34,726 nt of DNA from a virus. The position numbers and the translations under genes are program-made. Each line of letters begins with the position of its first letter. Positions within the stretch are counted from its first letter, which is position 1. The stretch lies in IMG/VR virus record IMGVR_UViG_3300046808_000420, positions 1 through 34,726 of that record; one strand, given 5' to 3'. The notes beneath the pieces were generated by a model. It made no database searches. It was not told the origin of the DNA and saw nothing but the letters and a program-made list of their open reading frames with translations. This document shows positions 1 through 10,000 of the stretch, piece by piece.

Positions 1-322
1 TCAGTTTCTTCTGTAGGTCCATAAGTTTGTCAGTTATATCGCCAACATTTTTAATCAACTGACCAGCGACTTCATATGCTCTGGGCATCTCACTTTCATG
101 TGCCAATTCAAGAATACCATTTATAGCCTCTTGTCCCTTTTCAATCAGAGAGTATAAATGACTTCTTGTATACTTGTAGTCATCATCAATATCATTCAAA
201 CTCTTTGGATCTTTCTGTGGTACAATATCCGCTGGTTTGACTTCAACTTCACTTACAACTTCCATTTCACCACCTATATTAAATGTCCTATCGATAGAAT
301 CAAATTTTCCCGTATCAGTCAT
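1..322 (-). CDS. 16: Terminase small subunit gp16 (3' end outside window)
   Basis: The first 107 residues are visible; the reading frame runs off the window edge. The small terminase subunit recognises phage DNA and stimulates the large subunit (gp17) during headful packaging. The visible part has an acidic N-terminus, then a helical stretch containing YKYTRSHLYSLIEKGQ and ESEMPRAYEVAGQLIK, the conserved core of T4-type gp16 as I recall it. The start is the ATG at 322, preceded by a good AGGTGG ribosome site; the upstream gp15 stop lies 8 nt away. Position directly after gp13-gp14-gp15 is the canonical T4 order and supports the call. The gp17 gene would be expected just outside the window, below position 1. 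Confidence 0.85.
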   Translation of the reverse strand, partial: MTDTGKFDSIDRTFNIGGEMEVVSEVEVKPADIVPQKDPKSLNDIDDDYKYTRSHLYSLIEKGQEAINGILELAHESEMPRAYEVAGQLIKNVGDITDKLMDLQKKL

Positions 323-330
323 AAACCACC

Positions 331-1326
331 TCAATCATTAAATCCAAAATTATCACCATACTCAATCGCAGCATCATCTGCGGTTGTGAGTAGTTTAATT
401 TGGGATCCAGAAACGTGTGTGGATGGAGTGGTTTTATCAGCACCCCTCTTAACAAAGATTGTACCTGCTATTACGTTCTCAACATACATCTCTTCTTCAT
501 CAATAGTAATATAGGATTCTTTGGTAATGTATGCGGGATCATCTACGGTAAAAGATCCAACACGATCATCAATATCAACCACAAGTAATGCCACAACATT
601 ATCAGTATAACTTTGAATTGCTCTTGGTTCAACTGAATATGAGTATTCTTTAGTTGCGAGTGGAGAACGTGATCCTGAGACGTAACCAATAGAAGCCTTC
701 TTGATAATGTCTCTGTCGATATTGCCAGATACGGGACCAAAGAGGTATAACTTTGCTACGAATCTTAACTTATATACTAATGCTCTTCTAGTTACAAAGT
801 CACCTTCATAACTATCGTCCATCGTCATTCCTTCAAGAACAATTGGAACATCCCGCTGTTCGCCAATTTGACTGACAAGATCCAGGGTTACAGTATATGC
901 TGGTTGAAAATAAGGAAGAATTTGCTCAACAATCTGAAGCATATCCTCATTCAACTTGGTCATAATGCTTAACTCAAATTCCATATTGTATGGAACTGGC
1001 ATAAATGTTTTTCTTATTTGTGTACCATCCTCAACCAATCCAGACAGAAATGACTGTGTACTTGTAACCTTTCTTGAGGAGTCGTATGTCAAATTGACAT
1101 ACTCAAATGACATTCTTGGAAGAGTAATTTGGATTGGTTTGCTTGGATCTGGCGATTGTTCCAATCTTGCCAAGAACTTTTGTGTTGGTCCATAGGCAAT
1201 TGGAACTTTCTGGAAACTCGTTGTGTTGTTTTGAGTATCCACATGTTTGATTTGAATATCATTAAACAAAGATCCGAAGGCAACTACGGTCTTTCTTAAG
1301 ATTTCGTGATAGAAATATTCAAACAT
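331..1326 (-). CDS. 15: Tail sheath terminator/stabiliser gp15
   Basis: Caps the contracted-tail tube and sheath at the head-proximal end and joins the tail to the neck. The N-terminus (MFEYFYHE, then GSLFNDIQIKH at residues 18-28) and the central LQIVEQILPYFQPAYT segment match T4 gp15 closely. At 331 residues it is longer than the 272 of T4. The extra C-terminal part (about 265-315) holds a module with SYITIDEEEMYVENV followed by VKRGAD and HVSG, which recurs in the giant baseplate proteins of this window. It lies between gp14 and gp16 as in T4. A TTAAATAA motif 22 nt upstream may be its own late promoter. No strong ribosome site is visible before the ATG. Confidence 0.92.
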   Translation of the reverse strand: MFEYFYHEILRKTVVAFGSLFNDIQIKHVDTQNNTTSFQKVPIAYGPTQKFLARLEQSPDPSKPIQITLPRMSFEYVNLTYDSSRKVTSTQSFLSGLVEDGTQIRKTFMPVPYNMEFELSIMTKLNEDMLQIVEQILPYFQPAYTVTLDLVSQIGEQRDVPIVLEGMTMDDSYEGDFVTRRALVYKLRFVAKLYLFGPVSGNIDRDIIKKASIGYVSGSRSPLATKEYSYSVEPRAIQSYTDNVVALLVVDIDDRVGSFTVDDPAYITKESYITIDEEEMYVENVIAGTIFVKRGADKTTPSTHVSGSQIKLLTTADDAAIEYGDNFGFND

Positions 1327-1347
1327 AATAGATTACTCTTATTAATA

Positions 1348-1355
1348 TTATTTAA
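1348..1355 (-). promoter_or_regulatory. Possible late promoter before gp15 (TTAAATAA)
   Basis: The minus strand carries TTAAATAA in the 34-nt gap between gp14 and gp15. It resembles the T4 late -10 consensus TATAAATA and ends 22 nt before the gp15 start, the same distance as the motifs before gp8 and gp25. AT-rich context makes a chance match possible. Confidence 0.35.
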
Positions 1356-1360
1356 CAGAT

Positions 1361-2752
1361 TTAAAAGGGCATCCCAAATGGATTGTCTTCGCTGAAATCT
1401 ATAATTTGCGCTGCCTCAGTATCAAACTCACTATTCTGTGCGTATGGATCTGTTAAATCGTCGCCGCCATTATCGAAGAATAGTGTGAACGATGCGTTTG
1501 AAGTCTGCCCTATAATCTGCTCACCTTCAATAAATTCTCCAGAAATAATAGCAACCTCAAGAGTTCCAGTATTTACATTATAACTTCTAACTCGTGCCGT
1601 AGTGCTGCTGCTACTTCCAACAACAACCTCATTAAATGTATATGTTCCAACTCCACTTACACTTGGTCCGGTAAGTGTAATTGTTGGAATGCTGGTATAT
1701 CCAGAACCACCATTATATATTCTAATTCCAGCAACAGTTCCACTAGCATCTAAGTAAGCAACACCTGTAGCGGTAATACCAATTCCACCCGGTGCGCTAA
1801 ATGTGACTGTTGGTGGATAGTTGTATCCAGATCCACCATTTGTAATAGTTATTATACCAACCGTCCCATTTGCCACAGTTGCTGTTGCTGCTGCTCCCGC
1901 ACCTCCACCACCAAGAATAACCACAGCTGGAGGTTTTGTCATCGAATATCCAGAACCTGCATTAACAACTTCAATTCCCTGAACCTTATCAGTTGCTACA
2001 CCATCACAATCAATTAGACCTTCAATCAACGTCGCAATACCAACTGCCTTTATTCCCCCAGTTGGTGAGGATGATATTGCGACTGTTGGGGGATTTTTAT
2101 AATCATGACCGCGATTATTGACTGTGAAGAATTGAATACCCCCATTCACATAACTTGCTGTAGCAGTTGCTGTTGTGCCAATACCAATAAGTTTGAGAGT
2201 CTGAATAAATCCTGCTGCCACCACATTATCATCAATTTCTTCAAGTGAAGTGTCAATAACTTCATCTTGGTATCTGAAGAGTTCACATCTCAACTCATAG
2301 ACATAATTCTTTTTGAGTTGATAGAATGGCTTTTCGTGCTCTACAAATTTAATCTCAAACAATCTATCTCCAAGTGGGAAATAGATCAAATCACCCTCTT
2401 TTGGTCTGGATGCTAGTTGAATATTTGGAGCATCCTTGATGAGTGGGGCAATATAAGACTCATATCTCTCTTTGGAGATGACAAGAACAATTTCGTTTGT
2501 TGCTTGAATGCCAAATTTTGAGAGAATTTGGGTATTATCCCCATATCCATCAAAGTTACTTACATATGCTTCTATTGGGTAGGCATTATTGAACTTGGAC
2601 TCAATAACCTCCTCAATAATAGTATTTTTCGTTACATACTGTCTGGGAAGATAGTGAACATCCACCCCATATATTTTCAACTGTTCGTTAATGAGGTCTT
2701 GTATAAGTCCCTGCTCTCCTGAAGACCCTTGAAGAAAAAATGGATTAAGCAT
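1361..2752 (-). CDS. 14: Neck protein gp14 with inserted GSGY repeats
   Basis: gp14 forms the neck with gp13 and joins the portal-filled head to the tail. The N-terminus (MLNPFFLQGSSGEQ, then QLKIYGVDVHYLPRQY) and the segment RPKEGDLIYFPLGDRLFEIK followed by VEHEKPFYQLKKNYVYELR are the conserved gp14 core of T4-like cyanophages. The start is placed at the ATG at 2752. A longer reading frame begins at a TTG at 2764, but the family starts at MLNPFF. At 463 residues it is far longer than T4 gp14 (256). The surplus is an insertion at about residues 205-365 with four copies of a Gly-rich motif (NAGSGY or NGGSGY, then a PPTVT-like strand and G/A-rich turns). The gene begins just after the gp13 stop. 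Confidence 0.9.
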   Translation of the reverse strand: MLNPFFLQGSSGEQGLIQDLINEQLKIYGVDVHYLPRQYVTKNTIIEEVIESKFNNAYPIEAYVSNFDGYGDNTQILSKFGIQATNEIVLVISKERYESYIAPLIKDAPNIQLASRPKEGDLIYFPLGDRLFEIKFVEHEKPFYQLKKNYVYELRCELFRYQDEVIDTSLEEIDDNVVAAGFIQTLKLIGIGTTATATASYVNGGIQFFTVNNRGHDYKNPPTVAISSSPTGGIKAVGIATLIEGLIDCDGVATDKVQGIEVVNAGSGYSMTKPPAVVILGGGGAGAAATATVANGTVGIITITNGGSGYNYPPTVTFSAPGGIGITATGVAYLDASGTVAGIRIYNGGSGYTSIPTITLTGPSVSGVGTYTFNEVVVGSSSSTTARVRSYNVNTGTLEVAIISGEFIEGEQIIGQTSNASFTLFFDNGGDDLTDPYAQNSEFDTEAAQIIDFSEDNPFGMPF

Positions 2753-2756
2753 AATA

Positions 2757-3584
2757 TCAACCAATCATATCTAGAGGTGGAAGTTCATATGTGCTGGACA
2801 TCTTATCCATAATCATATCAATCTCTCTCTGTCCATCATCATATAGTTGACGACCATTAAGTTCAACACCACCAGGAAGTTTTACTCCTTGGAACTTGAT
2901 GAGATTTTGTCCCCACTGGCGCTTAATTAGTGCTGTTAGATATGGTTTTAAGAATGAATCGTTCCAGACCCTAGCATAGTCATTTGGATCCAGAACTTTA
3001 TAAGTATCAAACACAAGAAAATTTCCTGCCGTCACAGAACCCCAATCAATATCAAGATAGAGTCTATCCATTCTCTTATTGAACCTAATCTGCTTCTGGG
3101 TTGTAAGTAAGAAATTAATATCCTCAAGATATGTTTTTGTCATCGCATAGGAAAGAAGTTCAATTGCTCCCCAGTAATAAACATCATTCAGGAATAACTG
3201 ATATTTAACACTAAACATGTTATTTGTAATAGTGTTAGTTCCATCAAAGTGGAAACACTTTGTTACTCCAATAACATCAGGTGGGATTTGAAGATAGTTT
3301 CCAGTTTCTGTGAAATTGAATGCTGTGGTTAAACCAACGTTGTGGTTGACTGTGGTTGTTACAATTCCAACCTTTGACTTACCACGATCAATATCATCCT
3401 GAGTGATTTGATATTTTAAAAATGCTTGAGAGACACCATCAAAGTGCCTCTCTTGAAAGAATTGAATGGCATCATCTACCAAATCGTCAATTTGCTCATC
3501 AGCAACGTTGATCTCTAGAACAGGTGCTCCTAGCTTTCTTTTGCAGTAATCGACTAGTTCTTGTCTGGTAGATGGTTGTGCCAT
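2757..3584 (-). CDS. 13: Neck protein gp13
   Basis: Head-completion/neck protein that binds the portal and receives gp14. The 275 residues begin MAQPSTRQELVDYCKRKLG, followed by VLEINVADEQIDDLVDDAIQFF, the typical gp13 opening in T4-like cyanophages; T4 gp13 is 309 residues. The middle has YYWGAIELLSYAMTKTYLED and a KQIRFNKRMDRLYLDIDWG segment, also conserved in the family. The start codon overlaps the stop of the 66-residue gene upstream (TAATG), which suggests translational coupling, and the stop is followed at once by gp14. Order gp13-gp14-gp15-gp16 is as in T4. Confidence 0.9.
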   Translation of the reverse strand: MAQPSTRQELVDYCKRKLGAPVLEINVADEQIDDLVDDAIQFFQERHFDGVSQAFLKYQITQDDIDRGKSKVGIVTTTVNHNVGLTTAFNFTETGNYLQIPPDVIGVTKCFHFDGTNTITNNMFSVKYQLFLNDVYYWGAIELLSYAMTKTYLEDINFLLTTQKQIRFNKRMDRLYLDIDWGSVTAGNFLVFDTYKVLDPNDYARVWNDSFLKPYLTALIKRQWGQNLIKFQGVKLPGGVELNGRQLYDDGQREIDMIMDKMSSTYELPPLDMIG

Positions 3585-3784
3585 TATTCTTCTACGTCGG
3601 GAGAAAGTAAGTGGTGAAGAGGATTTTGACTTAGCAACTCTTGTTGTGCAAGATACAGCTTAACTGCATTTTTTGCGATTATTCTAAGAGTTTCAATATC
3701 ACTAATACTATCTATACTCCTAGAAATCTTTTCATATTCAAAGGCATTACTAATAGAATCAAAATTAATATCAACAAGTTCCAT
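3584..3784 (-). CDS. Small conserved-type phage protein, function unknown
   Basis: A 66-residue acidic, helical protein beginning MELVDINFDSISNAFEYEKI with no domain I recognise. A central helix (SDIETLRIIAKNAVKLYLAQQELL) looks amphipathic. It overlaps the end of the preceding 76-residue gene by 14 nt, and its stop overlaps the gp13 start, so it is almost certainly co-translated with the neck genes. Small proteins in this position before gp13 occur in other T4-like cyanophages. A role in head or neck assembly is only a guess from position. Confidence 0.7.
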   Translation of the reverse strand: MELVDINFDSISNAFEYEKISRSIDSISDIETLRIIAKNAVKLYLAQQELLSQNPLHHLLSPDVEE

Positions 3785-4001
3785 CGCTTACAATTCTCCT
3801 CAAAAGATCCTTAATTTCACCCAAATCAGATTTTATGGTGGAAATTTCATCCTCCATGTTTTTTATCTTTTTGGCTTCCGCATATTTTCTCTTGTATGCA
3901 GCAATATATTTATTATATCCCTCAATATCGGAATTCACAATACCATTTGAATGTGAATCCCGAAGAAGGTGGTCTTTATCTTTTACCTTGATGTAGTCCA
4001 T
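3771..4001 (-). CDS. Small coiled-coil protein between DUF4815 protein and gp13
   Basis: A 76-residue, lysine- and glutamate-rich protein. Residues about 30-70 (YIAAYKRKYAEAKKIK, then MEDEISTIKSDLGEIKDLLR) show heptad-like spacing of hydrophobic residues, consistent with a short coiled coil. The ATG at 4001 lies just after the stop of the 2595-residue gene (4005), and the 3' end overlaps the next gene by 14 nt. It could be a small oligomeric whisker- or chaperone-like protein, because T4 has the coiled-coil fibritin (wac) here. There is no sequence evidence of homology to wac, so the function is left open. Confidence 0.7.
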   Translation of the reverse strand: MDYIKVKDKDHLLRDSHSNGIVNSDIEGYNKYIAAYKRKYAEAKKIKNMEDEISTIKSDLGEIKDLLRRIVSDGTC

Positions 4002-4004
4002 TTA

Positions 4005-7000
4005 TCACACCGATGGTTTGATTGTTGCGATTGCTCTGAGATCCTTGAGAATTGGTGGTTGTGCCTGATTGTCTGCTGCCATGACAATCTTGATTGCGAA
4101 ACCATTAAAGTCGGGCAGATCATCAACTGAGTATTCATAATCTTTGAATGATCTATCGGATGATTGGATAATTCTGGAGTCTTGTGATCCATCATTTCTA
4201 GATGCATCTACAACTCTCTTAATACCAGATCCATCGACTTCATAGTTTGCATAACCAGGAAACAGTTCAAAGTTTTGTGCTGCGTTTGGAGCATCATCTC
4301 TGAACAGTTGATACAGAACACGAACGTCATTTGGAATGCTTCTGCTTGCTGTAAGGAGAACCTTGAGTGAGTTTGCAGGAAGCTTCAATCTAACAGGTTT
4401 TGAAACGTAGATTGCTGCGTGCTTATCCTTATCAATTGACCTTACTGTATCATCATCAGCATATGTTGCTTCCGCACCGATTCCAAGAGGAGCATTTACG
4501 AGGTTTGATGTAAGAATTGTTGAGACCTGAATTGTATCAATTACAGGTGAAACTCTATCATCAGAAGTCTCCAGTAGGAATTCCATAGCCAGAGAGCGAT
4601 TTCCGGGAGAATTGGTAATGAATCTCTCCTCATTCACTCTTGAGCAGAGGAGTCTTGGTTTCGCAAAGTATGTTGGATCTGTTAAGGAAATATCAACAAA
4701 TCCTTGATCTTCAAATGACTTCTCTTCTCCACTAACGCTAGTTGCGCTGAATGTGCGGAGTCTTGTAGTCAGATCTGTCTTAGCAGGAACAATATTAGCA
4801 ACGTTTGGTATAAGCATCTCATACTGGACGTTGTTTGTGAGTACAGTTCCAGATCTTCCAGACTGAATGGATTGTGTCCAATATAGATCTGGACGATCCG
4901 AACCAATACCAACACCATCATAATCTGTGTCGCTTGTGTCAATCTTAATGTGGTAACTATTCAGTTCAATTGGGTGATTCGCACTAACTTCAGCAAAGTT
5001 GTGAATCTTATTGATTCTGCGAATTGATATGCCATTAAACTCATACTTGTAAACTGGGTTTCCAATAACATAGGATTGTGCCTGTGAACCATCAACTGAT
5101 GGACCTCTGGTGATTCCACTAAGTTGCCCACCACCAACTGTAGTATACTTGATGACTTCATTACCAATAAGTACATATCCGGGATTTGCTGCTGATACTG
5201 CTAATCCTTCAAACTGACTAAATCCAGTTGTTGAAGCAATCGAAATTGTTGTGGACTCTGCGGCAGTAACATTTGCAGAAAGAGTTGTAGATACTTCAGA
5301 CTGAAGAGGTCTAAATTGATCAATTTGAACATAATTCTCTGGTGAGTGCATCATGTGATTTGCATGATAGACCTTCATGTGACGACCATCAAAATACTGA
5401 TCTTCAGTAATCGATTTAATTGTAACTCCAGCACCAACGATCGTTGTAATTCCAGCAGAAGTAATATAACGTAATGTTGTCAAACCAACATTAAACGTTC
5501 CTTGAACCTTATCGAGAACGAAAGCATTATTTGATGCGATAGTTGAAACAACCACTCTTCCACCAAATCCAACGTTTTGTCCGAGTTCTGGAACAAGCAG
5601 AGAATCGCCAACCTGATATCCAAATCCAGCACTAGTAATTGTAACGCTGTTGATGGTGTTTCCGGTTACTACAACATTAGCAATTGCTCCTTGACCGTAT
5701 CCAGTCTCAGTTTCAAGTGCAATATTTGTGAATGTTCCATTAGTATATCCGGTTCCGGCATTAACAACTGTAACTCCGGTTCCAACTGTAATAGAACCAG
5801 CAACCCCAACCAGAAGACCCGTAGCAGTACCTTGAACAATATCTACGCCAGGAACAACATTTGAGCTGTAACCTGAGGTTTCAGCAATACCAATAACAAT
5901 CTTCTTAGAAAGAGGTACAAACTGGTTTGGACCGGTGACTGTTGTTAGTTCGTTATTTAGATCTAACTTTGGATTATAGAATCTAAGCAGACCTTCACTT
6001 ACAAAGGATGCTCTGTTGATTCTATACTTAAGATCCTCAATCTGAGCAGGAGACCATGTGGTTCCGTTTTGTGACTTAAACAAGCTTCCCAGAGTTGGTT
6101 GTTGTGAGATCTTAACTCCTGTGCCAATATCTGTTCCACCCAACTCAGCAATAAACACCCTATATGATGGACTTCCAGACTGAAGAACAATTGCAAATTC
6201 GGACGTTTGCTGACTTCCAATTGGTGCCTGTCTCACGTTTAGAGTTTGTGGTCCGGGTAGATATACTGGAGATGGTAGTGTGAAACGAGTTGGGACAGAA
6301 GCATCGATGCTCACATTAACTTGATCTGGTGTGAGAGAAACTTCGGAGAATGGAATAACAATATTGCTAGGTACACCAGCAATCATCGGACGTATTTGAA
6401 GAGTTACTGGAAGTGTCTCATCCTTTGTTTCGAAGAACACATCAACAGAAGTGATGAAGATGCCAGTATCGTCTGTGACGTAGAATGATTGTCCAAGAGG
6501 GTCTCTTGTTTCCCAACGAGGTGGATCCTGTTGTCTTGGTGTGGTTGCAGTAGTTGTTGTATTTGTAATTGTAGTTACATTTCTTCTTCTTTCTGGAATA
6601 ATAGTAATATTACGAGTTGTAATAATATTAATCTCAGTATTATTGGCAATACCACCAGAAGCATACTCTGCCTCTGCAGCACTCTCACTTACTCTAGTAT
6701 TGCTTATAAACTCCTGCCTATCATTAATCAAGTCAAGGGAAGGAACATCGACAACGGTAAATGTATTTTCCCCATTGATCCACTGTGGGTTTCCCTGAAC
6801 TGCTGGATCGGGAATAAACAGGGATCCAATCAGTCTTCCACCATTATCAGACACAAGGCGAATATTTGACTTAACTGTGGCAACAGCACCGGAGGTCTGT
6901 CCAATAAGTCTCATATTTCTCTTAACCAATCCATAATATTCAGTTTCTGATGGCAACTGTAGTGCTCTTGTATCAACATTAAGGAATGTTGAAGACTCAG

Positions 7001-10000
7001 TATAATCTGAGGGTGGTGTAGTTTGTGTGTATGGAATTAATTTATAAGTTTCTGTTGGATTGTTGTGTGGTCCAACTTTGTGGTTTGGTGTACACAGTCT
7101 GAATCTAATGTCACCGCCAGTAAAGTGTGGATCTACAGCAACTGTTTCACCAATCTGGAATCTTCCAGACTCCATTTCAACTTCAAGTAGTTTTGGTGTG
7201 ATGTACTCATTTACATCAATTCCCTCAAGGAATGCCCAGAATTTAGTTACTGGCTTCAGTCCATATACATCAAACTCAACATTTCTACTTCTAACAAATC
7301 TAATAATTTCAGACCATTTATTGATCTGCTCATCAATACTTTCCTCAACAATTACTTCTTCTGGAATGATAGTTGAAGTTGTATTGCTTGTTGTAGTAGT
7401 TGTTGTAGTAGTATCAACTTCCTCCGGAATCTGTTCATTTTGTACGGTTCTTACTGAACCAATCCAAACCCTATTATCTCCATTAGCAACGTCAATCGCA
7501 GTAGTAAATTCCTGTGTGGTATTGTCAACTGTTTGTGTTGATGTTTCTCTACCAACGAATACTCTACCATTATTTGTTGGAATATTAATTCCACGGCGGC
7601 TGGTTACTGTTCCTCCGGTTGGGGGCTGGAATGCTGCCAATTCATTTGCACCAGAACCAACAGCAACTCTATTTGGTGGGGATTCTACAAGAACACCACC
7701 AAAGAATCTACCTTGACCATTTCCGTTAGTTCTGACACCACCACCAACAACAACTCTATTGTCGCCACTTTGGACAGAAATGACCCACATTCTATTTCCA
7801 AGACCAGTTCTTGTTCTTGGGGGAAGTGTTCTTACTGGACCATCAACTACAACGTTTTCTGTGATTGTGATATTTTCGTCTGGAAGAATAGTTGTGGTTG
7901 TAGTTTCGTTTGTCGTGTGCTTGATAATCTCCCTTTCTTCAATCCAGTTGTCGATTGGGGGATGCAATTCAATCCAACCAAGCCAGAATTTAATCAAGAA
8001 CGGTGTTACTGATTCAGTCTTGGATGCAAGTGGTTGTTCAAAGTATAGTGTCTCATCATATGCCAAAGTAATCAGATCGCCAGTCTTTCTGATTGCGGTT
8101 GTACCAAAATCAGTAACAAAGCTATGGTCGGCATTTGGATCATATACTGTGGTCACACCATCAATAACTTCGGATCCAATTTGAAGATCTACGGATGTTG
8201 TGTGGTGAGTTGGTCTTAATGTATTGGTTGTTGGGTCAATACACGCTCTAAATTGTGTATTTTGAATATCATGGAAATCATGATTGTGGAAATTGTCAAC
8301 AAAGAATCCACACTTAAATCTATCAAGACCAGTCTCGGCATCTCTAATCTGGAAGTTTTCTGTCTTACTTTCCAACATGGTGAGAGTTGTATATCTCTCA
8401 ACTCTTTCAATTCGTCTTTCCAACAAGGCAATATCGGACATGCGATATCTCTTGTGAACGGACATATCCACACCGATGCTTGGCAGATTATATACGAAAG
8501 GTGGAATGTAAACTGTAGCAACATCCAGAGCATTTGCTTTCATTTGTGGTGGAACTGGATTATCTGAAGGAATGCCCTGAGATACTTCAAATGTTCCATC
8601 CTGATTTAGGAATACTCTATCAATTCTTCCGACATAATATGTCATAGAAGTGACCAGAGTTTCGTCAGGAGCAAGAATATACTTGGAATATTGGCCATCT
8701 TGGGCAAAATTCCTTGCTTTAAATTCAAATGGTGAAAGTGTGCTAGAAGTGTTATATGTAGCAACACGTGGACGAATATCAATAAAGTCTGTCAGTCTCT
8801 GTCCACTATAAAGAGGTACATCATGCTTAAAGTTCTCAGCAGAATAACTATTTGCGCTGATGAATTCGCCAGTATCATTAGCATCAATTACATAGTTTTG
8901 GTATATAATTCTCAGTTTTCCAGTTGGTGCCGTAATATTTTTCTTTCTTATAAGTCTTCCATAATCATAGAAAGTATCTCTGCTTCCAGTATCCAACATA
9001 AAGTTGCGGGAGACATTCTTACTGCCGGGGTTAATTGCAACAACTACCGCTTGTATTGAGCTGTCTACACCCCTAATAATCTCAGTTGTGGAGAACTTAA
9101 AGCTGTTTAAGTAAACGTATTCAAGTTTATCGGTATCAAGTCTGTTTACGACCAGAGCAGCTGCTCCGGAAGATGTGCCAACAATATATTCCCCAACTAT
9201 GAAATCTTGGTTATTGTTTGTTGGTCCACTAAATGAGGTTAGTTGTAAGGATGGTATGGACGGATCAGTAGTATCTGTGGATTCATATACTGCCAGAACC
9301 CTGACAACATCAGGAACATTCAGGCAAATCTCCTGATCCTGAACGCGAGTTCCATACACATTACTATATGTAAGACCATCATTAAGAGTAGTTGTTCCGA
9401 TACCTGATGAAGCAACGGTAGATCTATTGACTACCAAATTGCCAGTCTTATTCAGTTTCTTGGTCTTAGAATTTGGCTTAAGATTTTTGACTGTTGTGAT
9501 GACATCTGCTACTGCAGTTGTCTTTGACAATCCATAGAAAGTTAGAACCTTGCCATTAGCAGATAAGTTATACTTATCTCTTCTCATAGGCTCAATTGTA
9601 CCATCTGAGTATGTGATTACAAATCTATCCTCATCAAACGACTCAAAGTAAATATCTACATCCGCTGAATCAATTGTGATTGACAGAGAACTGGCAGTAA
9701 CATTAATATTACTATACAGTCTTCTTTGAATAACCTCACCTTCTTCAACACTTAGAGATACAATATTATTGGCATCAAGACGGGTCAGAAGAGATGATCT
9801 AAATGGTACAGATGGTGCCAACTTAATAATATTCTGTACAGTTCTTGTTGATGTTGGTAGAACACCATTACAAATTCCTGTTACGGTTGTAACACCAGTT
9901 ACAGTAAATGATGTGCCATCAGCAGCAATAGATGTGACCTTATTATAGATTGGATCGCCAGAGAATGTTGAAGATGGATATGTGATAATATCTCCAATCT

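Noticed and set aside
2753-2764. TTG start for gp14
   Set aside because: The family begins at MLNPFF, which has an ATG at 2752. The longer form has a rare start codon and overlaps gp13 further.
7060-8184. Long plus-strand open frames opposite the DUF4815 gene
   Set aside because: They lie opposite Thr/Val/Asn-rich coding sequence, have low-complexity Val/Ser/Ile translations and no ribosome sites. They are by-products of the minus-strand codon use.
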